NCBI GenBank assembly: GCA_029571985.1
Contig: JAKQVC010000047.1
Location: forward strand, 1-64,000
Direction: 5' to 3'
Origin: Bacteroidota bacterium
GTDB lineage: Bacteria; Bacteroidota; Bacteroidia; Chitinophagales; BACL12
Length of the DNA: 64,000 bases
The notes beneath the pieces are model-generated. The model ran no database searches, was not told the origin of the DNA, and worked only from the letters and a program-made list of their open reading frames with translations. Each line of letters opens with the position of its first letter. Positions within the stretch are counted from its first letter, which is position 1. This document shows positions 8,517-18,001 of the stretch, in pieces. Position numbers and translations under genes: made by a program.

Positions 8517-9635
8517 ATGTGGATACACGAACATACAGACTGGCCAAATTTCATCTGGGATGCACAACTCCTGGCTTCAAAACTTGGAGATGTGCGCCAT
8601 AGACAGGGCCGCCTACTTGGACGTATGGAAGGGCTGGGGTTTGAATTGCGCCGTGAGGCCCGTCTCGACATGCTCACCAGCGACGTTGTAAAATCCTCCG
8701 CCATTGAAGGTGAAATTTTGAACCTGCAGGAAGTTCGATCCTCTATCGCGCGCCGTTTAGGGCTGGAAATTGGGGGTCTTATTCCCACCAGCCGGCATGT
8801 TGACGGCATAGTTGACATGATGCTTGACGCCACACAGGAATTTGAAAAGCCACTGACTAAAGAACGACTTTTTGACTGGCATGCCGCCCTGTTCCCCACC
8901 GGAAGAAGCGGGATACATAAGATTAGGGTTGGCCATTGGAGAACGCCTGAGGCAGGCCCAATGCAGGTAGTGTCTGGCGCAATGGGGAAAGAAAAAATTC
9001 ATTTTGTTGCGCCGGATGCCTGGCGACTTGAAAATGAAATGCAGGAATTTCTGAGGTGGTTTGAAAAAAAATCTGATATCGATCCGGTGGTAAAGGCCGG
9101 CATCGCTCATTTATGGTTTGTTACCATCCACCCATTTGAGGATGGGAACGGGCGTATTGCTCGTGCTATTGGCGATATGGCTTTAGCGCGCGCTGACGAA
9201 ACCTCTGACCGGTTCTACAGTCTCTCTGCGCAAATAGAAAGAGAACGGAAAGCCTATTATCACCAATTGGAGCTCCAGCAGCGCAGTGATACCGACATCA
9301 CGGGATGGCTCATGTGGTTCCTGGATTGCCTGGGAAGGGCTATCAGCCGTGCCGAAATATCATTGGGAAATGTACTGCTTAAAGCAGAACTCTGGCAAAA
9401 ATTAAACCAAATTCCCGTCAATGAACGCATGCGCAACGTCATCAATCGTATGTTGGAAGATGCGTTTACAGGCTATATTAATACCTCCAAATATGCAAAG
9501 CTGGCAAAATGTTCAAATGACACCGCGCTGCGGGATATTCAGCTGTTGGTGGAACGAGGTATATTTCTGCAAAATGCAGGTGGTGGGCGGAGTACGAGTT
9601 ATAGGTTGCGGGCGGGAGAGATAAATAATGATTGA
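8517..9635 (+). CDS. Class II Fic family AMP-transferase (DUF4172 type)
   Basis: The product is 372 residues long. The N-terminal DUF4172-like helical domain (1-85) carries the inhibitory helix motif S60xxxE64G65, which in class II Fic proteins folds back on the active site and blocks ATP. The Fic core has the complete motif HPFEDGNGRIAR at 205-216 with catalytic His205. The C-terminal ~70 residues (SKYAKLAKCSNDTALRDIQLLVERGIF) look like a winged helix. Fic enzymes usually transfer AMP from ATP to Ser/Thr/Tyr of target proteins. The target here is unknown. The ATG is fixed by the operator array that abuts it, leaving no room for a Shine-Dalgarno site. It stands alone, with no antitoxin gene beside it, as expected for an in cis inhibited enzyme. 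Confidence 0.9.
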   Translation: MWIHEHTDWPNFIWDAQLLASKLGDVRHRQGRLLGRMEGLGFELRREARLDMLTSDVVKSSAIEGEILNLQEVRSSIARRLGLEIGGLIPTSRHVDGIVDMMLDATQEFEKPLTKERLFDWHAALFPTGRSGIHKIRVGHWRTPEAGPMQVVSGAMGKEKIHFVAPDAWRLENEMQEFLRWFEKKSDIDPVVKAGIAHLWFVTIHPFEDGNGRIARAIGDMALARADETSDRFYSLSAQIERERKAYYHQLELQQRSDTDITGWLMWFLDCLGRAISRAEISLGNVLLKAELWQKLNQIPVNERMRNVINRMLEDAFTGYINTSKYAKLAKCSNDTALRDIQLLVERGIFLQNAGGGRSTSYRLRAGEINND

Positions 9636-9772
9636 GGGGGATGGGTTGGGTTCTTACCATCTGGGGTAGAAATTACCTCATGAATATATTTCCACTGAAT
9701 CATAAATTCGAATGAAACACAAATTTTTCTTGCCGTTTGCATAATTTCTTAATCAAAAATAGCAATCACTAT

Positions 9773-10687
9773 TTAATATATAAATAGGCGTTTTGTTAAC
9801 ACCGAAAGTTCTAATTCGAGTTTCACAACATAAATCCCGGTTGGTAAATTAAGTGGGGTAGAATAATATTTGTAACCTGTAAAATCAGAAAATAATTTAT
9901 TACCCTGCATATCAAATACATTTATCTTACAATCCGTATACTCCTGGAAAGTTATATACAATGTATTTGCATGGTAATAAAGATGAGCAAATTCCTCGCC
10001 TTCAAGTTGCTCCTCTCCACTAATAATATTAGAAGTATCTCCTGCAACAATGGGCTGCCCAAGCTGTATTTGATAGCCCATATCAAATATTTTCTTTTCT
10101 GCTACACTTGCTTTGTGGTTTAATCTAACCCAACCGAGATGCGTTCCGTAGTCGTTTATTTGCAGAGGTATAAAATAATCATATTCATCTGTTCTCGTAA
10201 GCAATCCATAATGAGGGCTAGGAAAACCACACACATTTTCTGCATATATTAAATATGCCGCTCCCCAATTATCGTGTATAGAAATAGTGTCATTAAGGAG
10301 CACAGGTTTTACACCCATAGTTTGATTATAAAAACTATCACATATATCAGAACATATACATTCTATTTCTGAAGGTGTTGGTATAGGTAAAATTGCACTG
10401 CCAACAAGATTTGATCGATACGCAGAAATGAAAAAAGCGCCTGCAAATCCACTGCACGAATAACCTTCCGTTGCTGACGCGCATGTAAAAAATCGAAAAT
10501 CCATTTGCCCATCCTGGTCAACATCAATCGGAAACTCAAAGCCATTATACTCCCACTGCCACCATACATCCGGGTTTATGTCGGAATAAAGCACTTGAGC
10601 ATCAGAATCTTTGCAAAGTATAATACTCAAAGCAAAAGCAGAATACTGTGATAATTTCTGAGAATTCATTGTATACATATTTTCCAA
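9773..10687 (-). CDS. Secreted protein with T9SS-like sorting domain
   Basis: The product is 304 residues long. The start may be M1 or M7. A signal-like segment spans LSQYSAFALSIILCKDSDAQ. A DVDQDGQMDFRFF element at about 55 resembles a calcium-binding Asp-rich loop. Six cysteines lie between residues 70 and 120 (ECICSDIC cluster). The C-terminal ~70 residues (LYYHANTLYITF, INVFDMQGNKLF, LPTGIYVVKLEL, ending VLTKRLFIY) match a T9SS sorting domain. The rest is unrecognised; similar proteins are predicted surface or secreted proteins. It is convergent with fic and 137 bp from it. Confidence 0.78.
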   Translation of the reverse strand: MENMYTMNSQKLSQYSAFALSIILCKDSDAQVLYSDINPDVWWQWEYNGFEFPIDVDQDGQMDFRFFTCASATEGYSCSGFAGAFFISAYRSNLVGSAILPIPTPSEIECICSDICDSFYNQTMGVKPVLLNDTISIHDNWGAAYLIYAENVCGFPSPHYGLLTRTDEYDYFIPLQINDYGTHLGWVRLNHKASVAEKKIFDMGYQIQLGQPIVAGDTSNIISGEEQLEGEEFAHLYYHANTLYITFQEYTDCKINVFDMQGNKLFSDFTGYKYYSTPLNLPTGIYVVKLELELSVLTKRLFIY

Positions 10688-10804
10688 TAAACCTTTGAAT
10701 AATCGGATACTAATAGGACAACAATCAAACCCTAAATATTGATAGATTAAGTGAATAATATGAATGCTGCCTTATCTCGTTGTTTTGGATATTCTGCATA
10801 AACA

Positions 10805-10863
10805 GACCCCATTTGCTTGTATGAAACTGACCTCATTTCTGCGCCGCAAATTGATCCCTCTTT
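10805..10863. mobile_element. IS21-like phased end repeats (remnant)
   Basis: Three related copies of (T)GACCCCATTT occur at 10805-10814, 10828-10838 and 10852-10863, spaced 24 bp apart. Multiple phased repeats of a GGGGTCA-type sequence are the hallmark of IS21-family ends. No istA or istB gene is present, so this is at most a solo end or a remnant. The rest of the 450-bp gap (10688-11139) shows nothing else I can support. Confidence 0.4.
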
Positions 10864-11139
10864 TTTGTTGAAGCATATTGATTTGGCATCTTGGTTTGTG
10901 GATCGATGCAATCTTGCATTCTGTAAATTTAGATATTTACTGTTCCACTCTCGAATGCAACGGTTGTAACTGATTCTGATTTTGTGCTAGTCTGCGACTA
11001 CCAAAAGGATAAGACCAGCTACATGATTATACACCACTAGGTTTAAAAAAATGGTGATAATTATATTTAAACTATATTTACAGGAGAAATTATAAACTAT
11101 TTGATTACTCTGGTTTATAATTCATTTAATATTTATATT

Positions 11140-11922
11140 ATGAATATAAATAAACAATCTAAATTAAACCTACTTCTCTCAAGCTACCCCGTTGGCGTAG
11201 TCCTTCAGACTTCCTGGCTGGAAAAGGAAGGTTACAGCTATGCATTACAACAGAGCTATAGAAAGAACGGCTGGCTAAAATTGTTGGGACGCGGCGCCAT
11301 GATCCGTCTGAGCGATAAAGTTGTAAGCTATACAGGAGGCATATATGCCTTGCAAGTCCAGTCAGGTCTTATGATTCATCCGGGAGCTAAAACAGCGCTA
11401 AACCTCTTAGGGAAGGCACATTACCTGGAAATGTCAGCGAGGCGTGTTAGTCTCTTCGGGGGAGAGAAGGAACGCCTGCCAACCTGGTTGCGAAACTATG
11501 ATTGGGGCCAAAAAATAGCTTATTACCCAACGTCATTTCTACCAGCTGACCTAGGCCTAGTTCAAATAGACCTCGGAAATTTCTCCATCCAAGTATCCGG
11601 CGGTGCGCGCGCGATTCTGGAATGCCTCTACCTGGCACCCGGAAAAATGGAATTGCAGGAATGTTATGAGTTGATAGAAGGGCTCAACGACTTGCACCCC
11701 GGAAAGGTGCAACAACTTCTTGAAGTCTGCACTTCCATAAAGGTTAAGCGATTATTCCTCTATTTGTCGGAACGAGCTGGCCATGCATGGTTTAAAAAAT
11801 TGGATTTGGAAAAAATAGATTTAGGGAAAGGCAAACGCAGCATTGTAAAAAATGGAGCTTACATAGAAAAATATCAAATTACTGTCCCAAGAGCACTAGC
11901 ACAGAATGAAACAGAGATATAG
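11140..11922 (+). CDS. AbiEi-type antitoxin (type IV TA)
   Basis: The product is 260 residues from the ATG at 11140. A TTG 39 bp upstream would add a hydrophobic tail unlike the family. Residues 1-70 form the winged-helix DNA-binding domain (GVVLQTSWLEKEGYSY, KNGWLKLLGRGAMIR). The rest is the AbiEi C-terminal antitoxin domain (GLMIHPGAKTALNLLGKAHYL, SGGARAILECLYLAPG, LERAGHAW-like strand). In AbiE systems this protein represses the operon and neutralises the AbiEii nucleotidyltransferase toxin, giving abortive infection of phage. Its stop overlaps the toxin start by 17 bp, as usual for the pair. Confidence 0.85.
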   Translation: MNINKQSKLNLLLSSYPVGVVLQTSWLEKEGYSYALQQSYRKNGWLKLLGRGAMIRLSDKVVSYTGGIYALQVQSGLMIHPGAKTALNLLGKAHYLEMSARRVSLFGGEKERLPTWLRNYDWGQKIAYYPTSFLPADLGLVQIDLGNFSIQVSGGARAILECLYLAPGKMELQECYELIEGLNDLHPGKVQQLLEVCTSIKVKRLFLYLSERAGHAWFKKLDLEKIDLGKGKRSIVKNGAYIEKYQITVPRALAQNETEI

Positions 11923-12810
11923 AGATCAGGTGTCGCTCTTGCTCAGGGTTTTACCGGAATTAACAAAGGAAAATTGCTTTGCGCTGCATGGCGGAACAGC
12001 AATCAATTTATTTATTAGAGATATGCCGAGATTATCAGTAGATATTGATCTTACATATATCCCTATTGCTGATCGCGCAACATCTCTTCAAAATATTCAA
12101 GAGGCGCTAGGTAGAATAAAAGGATATGTTGCTGCCGCCATAAAGAACATTAAAATAACAGACAACATAAGTTCTGACGCTGCCAAGCTGTTTTTCTCTT
12201 TAAACGGGGTTCAAATAAAACTCGAAGTCAACCTTATTAAGCGAGGAGCTTTGTTTGCGCCTGTAATAATGGGTCTATGTAAGAAGGCACAAGAGGAGTT
12301 CGATTCCTTTTGTGAGATGCAGATCGTTTCGTTTGGCGAACTGTACGGCGGAAAAATTTGTGCAGCTCTGGACCGCCAACACCCCGGGACTTGTTTGATG
12401 TGAAGTTGCTGCTGGATAATGAAGGCATCACAGAGGAGGTAAAAATTGGATTTATATTATTCACTGTGAGTGGTAATAGCGTAATGCGTAAGATGATTAA
12501 TCCAAATTTGCATGATCAAAAAGATGCTTTGGCGCATAATTTCGAAGGCATGACTAACGAGTCATTCATCTATTCAGATTTTGAGGAAACGCGGTTGAAA
12601 TTGATTGATAATCTTAGCAATGTCTTGACGCAAGGAGATCGGGAATTTCTATTAAGCGTAAAAGGCCTCACACCACAATGGGATATTTACGATTTTAAGC
12701 AATTTCCCGCAGTGCGTAGAAAATTGCTCAATTTAGAGGCTTTTAAAAAAGCCAAACCTGAGCAATATCAGGAAATATATGAGCATTTAAAACTTGCATT
12801 AAAACGCTAA
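11906..12810 (+). pseudogene. AbiEii nucleotidyltransferase toxin, frameshifted
   Basis: Two overlapping frames together give a complete AbiEii toxin of about 301 residues. Frame one (11906-12403) holds the nucleotidyltransferase signature HGGTAINLF (28-36) and RLSVDIDL (42-49), and ends ...GKICAALDRQHP. Frame two continues RDLFDVKLLLDNEGITEE... to 12810. The family reads straight through KxxAxxDRxxPRDLFD, so one base is missing in the run CCCC at 12382-12385 (one C more restores the frame). Either the gene is inactivated, or the assembly or read lost a base in a homopolymer. The active-site motifs lie in the first part, but the truncated product would lack the whole C-terminal domain. Confidence 0.82.
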
Positions 12811-12899
12811 TTAAATTTGATTATGTTAATGCAATAGTGGTGACCTTATAGTAAAAACTGAAAGTCAAGTCACATTAATAACATGGTGACTGTTTAGGA

Positions 12900-15107
12900 T
12901 TACAACTTAACAAACTTTGTTGCCGCGCTTACGCCGGTTGAGGTTACATGTGCAAGATAATTGCCCGGTGGGAGGGATGATATATCTATCACTCCATAAG
13001 GAACGCCCTGATATAATGCACTTCCCTTTTGAGTGAGCATTTGATCACCTTGCATAGAATAGATTGAAATACTGAAATCGCCGCTTATATCATTTTGAAA
13101 ATAATAAACCAACTGCTCTGTAGCGGGATTCGGGTAAACTGATAACAATGAAGACTCCTCCTCCACCACATCTTTGCAATAATCAGATGAAAAATTGGGT
13201 GGAAAATTAAAAGCAGGCTCTGTGTACCCTATTATGCCGGTTGGGTTGTGTACGTTGAGCATACCGGGACCGGCATATATCAGATTACTGTTTTGGTCAA
13301 CCACCAATCCATGATCATAAGTGTACGAAAAATTAGGAATCAGCGCTTGTTCTTGAACATCTGCACTAACAAAATAATAAATACCGGTCGAATTCAGGTA
13401 CCATAATTTTCCGGTTTGTTTATCAACCGTCATCCGATACATATCAAGGTCGGTTATGTAGTAAAGACTGTCTTCTGTTAAATGAAACAAGCTTTCACCA
13501 CTACCAACATATGCACCTCCGCTAATATCAGGTTCGATATAATAAATAGACATGAACTCAGTTATAGGCGAGTTGGACGCATCAAATACGGTCCACTCAG
13601 AATCATTGAACACATAAACTCCACTGTGTGAAACCGCAAATAATTTACCCTGATATATTTCAAAATTATGTAGGGTGTAATCACCCGCAATAATAGGTAT
13701 GTCGATTTTTTCCCAATCTGCATTATCCGGTTTCCGCATAAAATAATCGCCCATTTGCAGCCAGATGGTATTTTCCTCATCTACAAGAATTTCCCTGATC
13801 AGGTCATCACAAGTATCCAGATATGCCCATGCCCTGTCGTGATATACCAAGGAAATGCCATCATATTCAAGAATGCCATTCTCTGACGATACCCAGACCT
13901 TACCATCGGGTGCACAGCTGATATGTTCTGCAACAAAATCTGCGGGTGCAATGCCGTCTACAGAAAATACTTGCATATCCTGGTCTTGAATCCGCGTAAT
14001 CTGCCTGTCATCCGCTAACCAGATAGTATTTTCATCATCCACATCCATACTTTTACTGGATAAGTCAACACGATCCGGTCGGATGGTAGTTTCTCCGTTA
14101 CCATCAATGTATTTCATGATACCATCCATGGCAAAAAAATCTTTTCCCATTTCATCGCGGTATATATATACCGGATAAGGTAATGCAAGGTCGTTATCCA
14201 CTATCTCAGGTACATGGAAATTCTCATCAATTGAAAGCTTCACATACTTCGATTGATCAAATCGTGTATGGTAATGGGCTGCAATACTCTGATCACCGTT
14301 TAAAATCAGATTGGCGAAACCACTCAATGCTTCATCAAATTCAAAATTGTTAGCAGGTAATATCGTCCAGGTACCTTTTGAGAAAACAGCCAAACCTCCA
14401 TCTTTCAGCACCTCCTCATCTTTTCCTGTTTCATAAACATAGTTAAAGCTCAACCAAAAATTGCTTTCACTGTCGATTAAGAAAGATGTAAAGTCGTGGT
14501 TGTCAATTTCGCTTATATTAACCGTGGTAATGAGCTGAGCAAAATCTGTCAGTTGATAAATGCGTATCGTATCATCATAGCTACTGGCATAATAAACAAT
14601 ACCGTCTGCTCCTTTCGCCAGTGTCGGTGCATAACTGGTACTGACAACCGGCATAACATGGCAAATACTTGTTTGTGGATCGTACCGGTATAATTCACCC
14701 AAATAATTACTGATGAATATTCTGTTGAAGGCATCAATACATATCCGTGTCATGCCGAGTACTTGCCTTGGTGTAAGGTCTTCATTCAGCAACTGTTTCT
14801 TGGTTACTGTATTGCCTGTTATTTGGTACAACCCATTACTTCCTACCGTCCATTTGTTTCCGGCGTTATCGAGGGCTACAGCTCTGACAGACCCAAGTAG
14901 ACCTGAGTTTTGAGCATCAAATTGATATGTCTTTCCATCGGCATAGGTATAAACAAGCAGGCCATTCGCAAGTCCAAAACAAGCCTCGGCGCAATTCGAG
15001 ATAATATTTGTAAGGGGATAGCTTCCAAAAATGGCAAGATCAGTTGGTGACTGAGCAGTAAGCCCTTTGAGTGTACATAAGCACAATGTAAGTGTAACTG
15101 TTTTCAT
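12900..15107 (-). CDS. Secreted two-component-type beta-propeller, T9SS cargo
   Basis: The product is 735 residues long. A signal peptide (1-18, ending LKGLTAQ) is followed by many propeller blades of the two-component-regulator propeller type (NKWTVGSNGLYQI, DGKVWVSSENGILEYDG, NTIWLADDRQITRI, ENTIWLQMGDYFM). The C-terminal ~80 residues are a T9SS type A domain (LLSVYPNPATEQLVYYF, ISIYSMQGDQML, LPPGNYLAHV, ending AATKFVKL). The blades are those of hybrid two-component sensors, but here no kinase follows, so this is a free secreted propeller. The ligand is unknown. Confidence 0.87.
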   Translation of the reverse strand: MKTVTLTLCLCTLKGLTAQSPTDLAIFGSYPLTNIISNCAEACFGLANGLLVYTYADGKTYQFDAQNSGLLGSVRAVALDNAGNKWTVGSNGLYQITGNTVTKKQLLNEDLTPRQVLGMTRICIDAFNRIFISNYLGELYRYDPQTSICHVMPVVSTSYAPTLAKGADGIVYYASSYDDTIRIYQLTDFAQLITTVNISEIDNHDFTSFLIDSESNFWLSFNYVYETGKDEEVLKDGGLAVFSKGTWTILPANNFEFDEALSGFANLILNGDQSIAAHYHTRFDQSKYVKLSIDENFHVPEIVDNDLALPYPVYIYRDEMGKDFFAMDGIMKYIDGNGETTIRPDRVDLSSKSMDVDDENTIWLADDRQITRIQDQDMQVFSVDGIAPADFVAEHISCAPDGKVWVSSENGILEYDGISLVYHDRAWAYLDTCDDLIREILVDEENTIWLQMGDYFMRKPDNADWEKIDIPIIAGDYTLHNFEIYQGKLFAVSHSGVYVFNDSEWTVFDASNSPITEFMSIYYIEPDISGGAYVGSGESLFHLTEDSLYYITDLDMYRMTVDKQTGKLWYLNSTGIYYFVSADVQEQALIPNFSYTYDHGLVVDQNSNLIYAGPGMLNVHNPTGIIGYTEPAFNFPPNFSSDYCKDVVEEESSLLSVYPNPATEQLVYYFQNDISGDFSISIYSMQGDQMLTQKGSALYQGVPYGVIDISSLPPGNYLAHVTSTGVSAATKFVKL

Positions 15108-15186
15108 AGCATGCTGATAATAAAATAACGTATAGAATCTGGAGATAGTATAGGCTTAATTTTGCCTAGGAATACATTTTTTTTAA

Positions 15187-15459
15187 CTTCAAAACACATT
15201 TACGGGGGAGCCCCTTGAAAAGCTGGCAGGTATGCGCGCACGTGCGGCACATACCCTTCTCCGACATAAAGCTATCCTCTCGGCCATGGATGCAGCAAAA
15301 AAAATGGGCAAAACCATCCAAACCGCGCGAGCCGCTCTTATTGATCTGAAAGGGCTCGGTATTGTTCATGATATTGCGGGCGATGGGAAGGAGAGATTGT
15401 ATGTGTATTCGCAGCTGATTGAAATATTAGAGAAAGGAACGGAGGTGATAGGGTATTAA
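15187..15459 (+). pseudogene. C-terminal fragment of a Fic family protein
   Basis: An open frame preceded by a stop at 15184-15186 encodes about 90 residues. The segment AMDAAKKMGKTIQTARAA, then LKGLGIVHDIAGDGKERLYVYSQLIEILEKGTE, is the typical C-terminal winged helix of Fic/DOC proteins that end in YxYxxYLxILxxGTE. The Fic core is missing upstream. It is not a duplicate of the Fic at 8517, whose C-terminus is different. An ATG at 15232 would give a 75-residue product, but I regard this as a remnant. Confidence 0.6.
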
Positions 15460-15523
15460 GAGGTACATTTTTTAAAATCAGGCGAACATACTTGCATTTG
15501 ATGCAACCACAAATTCCGAATTG

Positions 15524-16198
15524 TTATTTACTAATTCTGTATCGCACTCCAGGATTATTTCCATAATGTCTAATTGATACTCGATTTTGGTATTCCAATC
15601 CTGCTATTTTAAAACCCTCCTTTGTCTTTGGATAATATACTAAGATTAAATCGTTAGAATAGTTAAACTGCATGTTATCAAATCCACTACCTAAAAGGCT
15701 TAAACCGGTCCTTGTTGAATCATAATAATTTGACTGTAATCTTAGAAGAGAATCTGAAGCAAAGGTGTGGTTCTTTATGTTTATATATCGATTTAATATT
15801 AATCTAAGATCATCTTTGAAAGCACCAATGTTATTTGCGATATAATTGTTTGAATTTATATAATTAATCAATTCACTCCAATTATAGTCAAAAATGGCAT
15901 TAAATTCGTCAATTGTATGATCTGCAATAGTATACTTCAGGGTAGGTATTATTATTTGTTGTTTACCACTATCAATTACGATTAATTCACAACCAACTGA
16001 CTCACTGCTTGAAATGTCTATTATTGAGTAAAGCCAACCCTTAAACTCAGGCAAATAAATTGAATCGGAAATCTTGTATGGTGGAGCAATTCTTAACTCT
16101 CCTGAAGTATGTCGTTCCTCAGGAATTTTTACCTGCTTATCGCAACTAGTAAGAGCAAATAATAATATTGTAATTATTAATCTTGTCATTTTTATCAA
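15524..16198 (-). CDS. Hypothetical lipoprotein
   Basis: The product is 224 residues long, with an N-terminal lipoprotein signal (LIITILLFALTSC, lipidated Cys about residue 19). No domain is recognised in the remainder. It is AT-rich, with many Asn and Ile, like the T9SS cargo genes nearby. It may start at M4 (MTRLIIT). It probably sits in the outer or inner membrane facing the periplasm. Single gene, no operon partner visible. Confidence 0.7.
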   Translation of the reverse strand: MIKMTRLIITILLFALTSCDKQVKIPEERHTSGELRIAPPYKISDSIYLPEFKGWLYSIIDISSSESVGCELIVIDSGKQQIIIPTLKYTIADHTIDEFNAIFDYNWSELINYINSNNYIANNIGAFKDDLRLILNRYINIKNHTFASDSLLRLQSNYYDSTRTGLSLLGSGFDNMQFNYSNDLILVYYPKTKEGFKIAGLEYQNRVSIRHYGNNPGVRYRISK

Positions 16199-16457
16199 TG
16201 TTGTTCTAATATTCAGCGGAAAAGGTAAATATTGTAATCCAGTTTAGCTTTAACAGAGCAGTATATGTTTCATTCAATATTCCAGTTCCGCCCCTGAAGG
16301 CTCCCCCAGCCACCTTTTTGTACGAAATACCCACCCTAAGCTGTACAACTCAACAGTTTTCACATTCTCATTTCTAAATACTTTATCATCTTGCTCTTTG
16401 GTTTTAAGACCGTAAAAATTCATGTTATACTTACAGCCTCTTTGCTGATCTAATTTT

Positions 16458-16847
16458 TCAAGAACCTTTAAGATTCCGAGATTCTATGTTGTAAATTAAG
16501 TAAACTATGATCCCAGACAATACAATAGGAAGTGACACCAGTAAAAAAATTGTATTTGAATGGATATTTACTATAGTAGTCCATAAGCTATCTCCACTAA
16601 ACAAAGTATATATATACATAAGCATAAAATATGAAATTAAAAAAATAAGCGGATATGAATATTTGAATCTTAATTTTAAGAAATGAGCTACTAATAGGAG
16701 TATACATGTTAATACTACACTTGGTATCAAATAAATTACCATCAACACAGCAATCCCTACGTTTCCGACTAATAACGAAACTATAAAGCAAAAAAAGATT
16801 GCCAACAAATAGAATAAAATGAATGCGCTGCTTACCGTACGTAACAT
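16458..16847 (-). CDS. Small hypothetical membrane protein
   Basis: The product is 129 residues long with four predicted membrane spans (FILFYLLAIFFCFIVSLL, IAVLMVIYLIPSVVLTCILL, YPLIFLISYFMLMYIYTLF, TIFLLVSLPIVLSGIIVYLI). No family is recognised. The strongly hydrophobic, regularly spaced segments support a real integral membrane protein. Confidence 0.6.
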   Translation of the reverse strand: MLRTVSSAFILFYLLAIFFCFIVSLLVGNVGIAVLMVIYLIPSVVLTCILLLVAHFLKLRFKYSYPLIFLISYFMLMYIYTLFSGDSLWTTIVNIHSNTIFLLVSLPIVLSGIIVYLIYNIESRNLKGS

Positions 16848-16940
16848 TGTTTAACTTGATAGTAATACATTAATTCTGTTTATAATTTATTGAGCATTAA
16901 ATCGGTTTCTGATTTGTCATTAAAATTGCGAAAGAATTGG

Positions 16941-16980
16941 GGTCAGTATACGGCGATCATATGTGGTCTATTTGAGTGGG
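16941..16980. mobile_element. IS21-like end repeat (remnant)
   Basis: GGTCAGTAT at 16941 and GGTCTATTT at 16965 are again 24 bp apart and read in the opposite sense to the repeats at 10805-10863. No transposase gene is attached. Weak on its own; the matching period with the left remnant is the reason to list it. Confidence 0.3.
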
Positions 16981-16997
16981 ATTTCTAATAATGGTTA

Positions 16998-17351
16998 TTA
17001 CTTTTTTGTTAAATTAAAAAAGCCTACAATATTTGTACTTACAAATATGCCAAAGTTTTTAGGACGAGAAAATCCAATACACAATGGCATTGAATTAACT
17101 AATTCATATCTAATCGGATACGGATGCCAAATTAATATCGTAACATTGCTTTCATTTCCCGATAACAAAAAGTCGCCATCAATATCTAACATTTTTATTG
17201 CTGTTACACCGGGAATACCTTCACTCCAAATAGCTAACAATTCGTTTGTCTCAATTCGCCCCATGTTGCCACTTTTAACATTAGCAAGATTATTATACCT
17301 AAATAAACCTGCAACTATTAATTCCGAACTATTTGGCTTTATTTCGACCAT
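16998..17351 (-). CDS. Doubtful small ORF, possible secreted-protein fragment
   Basis: A 117-residue frame with the peptide MLDIDGDFLLSG, which resembles FG-GAP or dockerin-like Asp-rich loops, and with no signal peptide or sorting domain. It may be an internal piece of a decayed T9SS cargo gene. An overlapping plus-strand frame (16963-17367) looks less protein-like. Confidence 0.25.
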   Translation of the reverse strand: MVEIKPNSSELIVAGLFRYNNLANVKSGNMGRIETNELLAIWSEGIPGVTAIKMLDIDGDFLLSGNESNVTILIWHPYPIRYELVNSMPLCIGFSRPKNFGIFVSTNIVGFFNLTKK

Positions 17352-17630
17352 ATTACCGGTAATTTAATTTGCGAATTAAATATTTGCAAAATTATCGAGT
17401 GGCGCCTCCATAAACGTTTGCCCGCCAAACTCTATGTCAAACCTCTATAAATGAACCAACAACTTAGCTTCAACCCTTAATTTGAGCAATAAATTCTGAT
17501 GCTATTTTGCTTTACAAATGTTTCAACCAGTACACAAAAGGCTTCATATGACGGGCAAATGAATTTCCATAATCAAATATAACTGAATTCAGAACAGCAG
17601 AAAGGTTTAATGTATGGTGTACTAAAACAA
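17352..17630. other. Intergenic, no gene seen
   Basis: AT-rich sequence between the doubtful ORF and the tRNA-derived array. I see no ORF or RNA gene here. Confidence 0.4.
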
Positions 17631-17663
17631 AAAGGCTTTGAAGAATTTTTCCTCAAAGCCTTT
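17631..17663. terminator. Terminator after array unit 1
   Basis: Inverted repeat AAAGGCTTTGA (17631-17641) / TCAAAGCCTTT (17653-17663), followed on the minus strand by a T-rich stretch. It is the last hairpin of the tRNA-Phe-derived array. Confidence 0.65.
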
Positions 17664-17752
17664 ATTTTTCGTGGTGTGGGGCGGGATCCCACCCTCCTGC
17701 ACTGCGTTACGGAGTGCGGCAGGGAACCGCGACACAAGGATTTACTTAAAAT

Positions 17753-17791
17753 AAAAAAGAGGCTGCCTACTTTTGAGACAGCCTCTTTTTT
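17753..17791. terminator. Terminator after array unit 2
   Basis: A 13-bp stem, AAAAAAGAGGCTG (17753-17765) with CAGCCTCTTTTTT (17779-17791), symmetrical and flanked by A and T runs. Its core is the same as the hairpin after unit 3. Confidence 0.75.
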
Positions 17792-17875
17792 CTGTGGTGT
17801 GGGGCGGGATCCCCGCCTGCTCCGCTGCGCTCCGCAGTCGGGCAGGGAACCGCGACACAAGGATTTACCTAAAAT

Positions 17876-17911
17876 AAAAAAGAGGCTGCCTACTTTTGAG
17901 ACAGCCTCTTT
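17876..17911. terminator. Terminator after array unit 3
   Basis: AAAGAGGCTG (17878-17887) pairs with CAGCCTCTTT (17902-17911). The loop is the same as in the unit 2 terminator, showing that the terminator was copied together with the repeat. Confidence 0.7.
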
Positions 17912-18001
17912 GTTCGTGGTGTGGGGCGGGATCCCACCCTCCTGCACTGTGTTACGGAGTGCGGCAGGGAACCGCGACACAAGGATTTTTGTACATAATA
18001 A

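Noticed and set aside
12358-12403. Programmed -1 ribosomal frameshift joining the two AbiEii frames
   Set aside because: There is no X-XXY-YYZ heptamer, and AbiEii genes are not known to use frameshifting. A missing C in the CCCC run explains it more simply.
16963-17367. Plus-strand 134-codon ORF
   Set aside because: It is antisense to the slightly more protein-like minus-strand frame, with Ile/Asn-rich composition typical of chance frames in AT-rich DNA.
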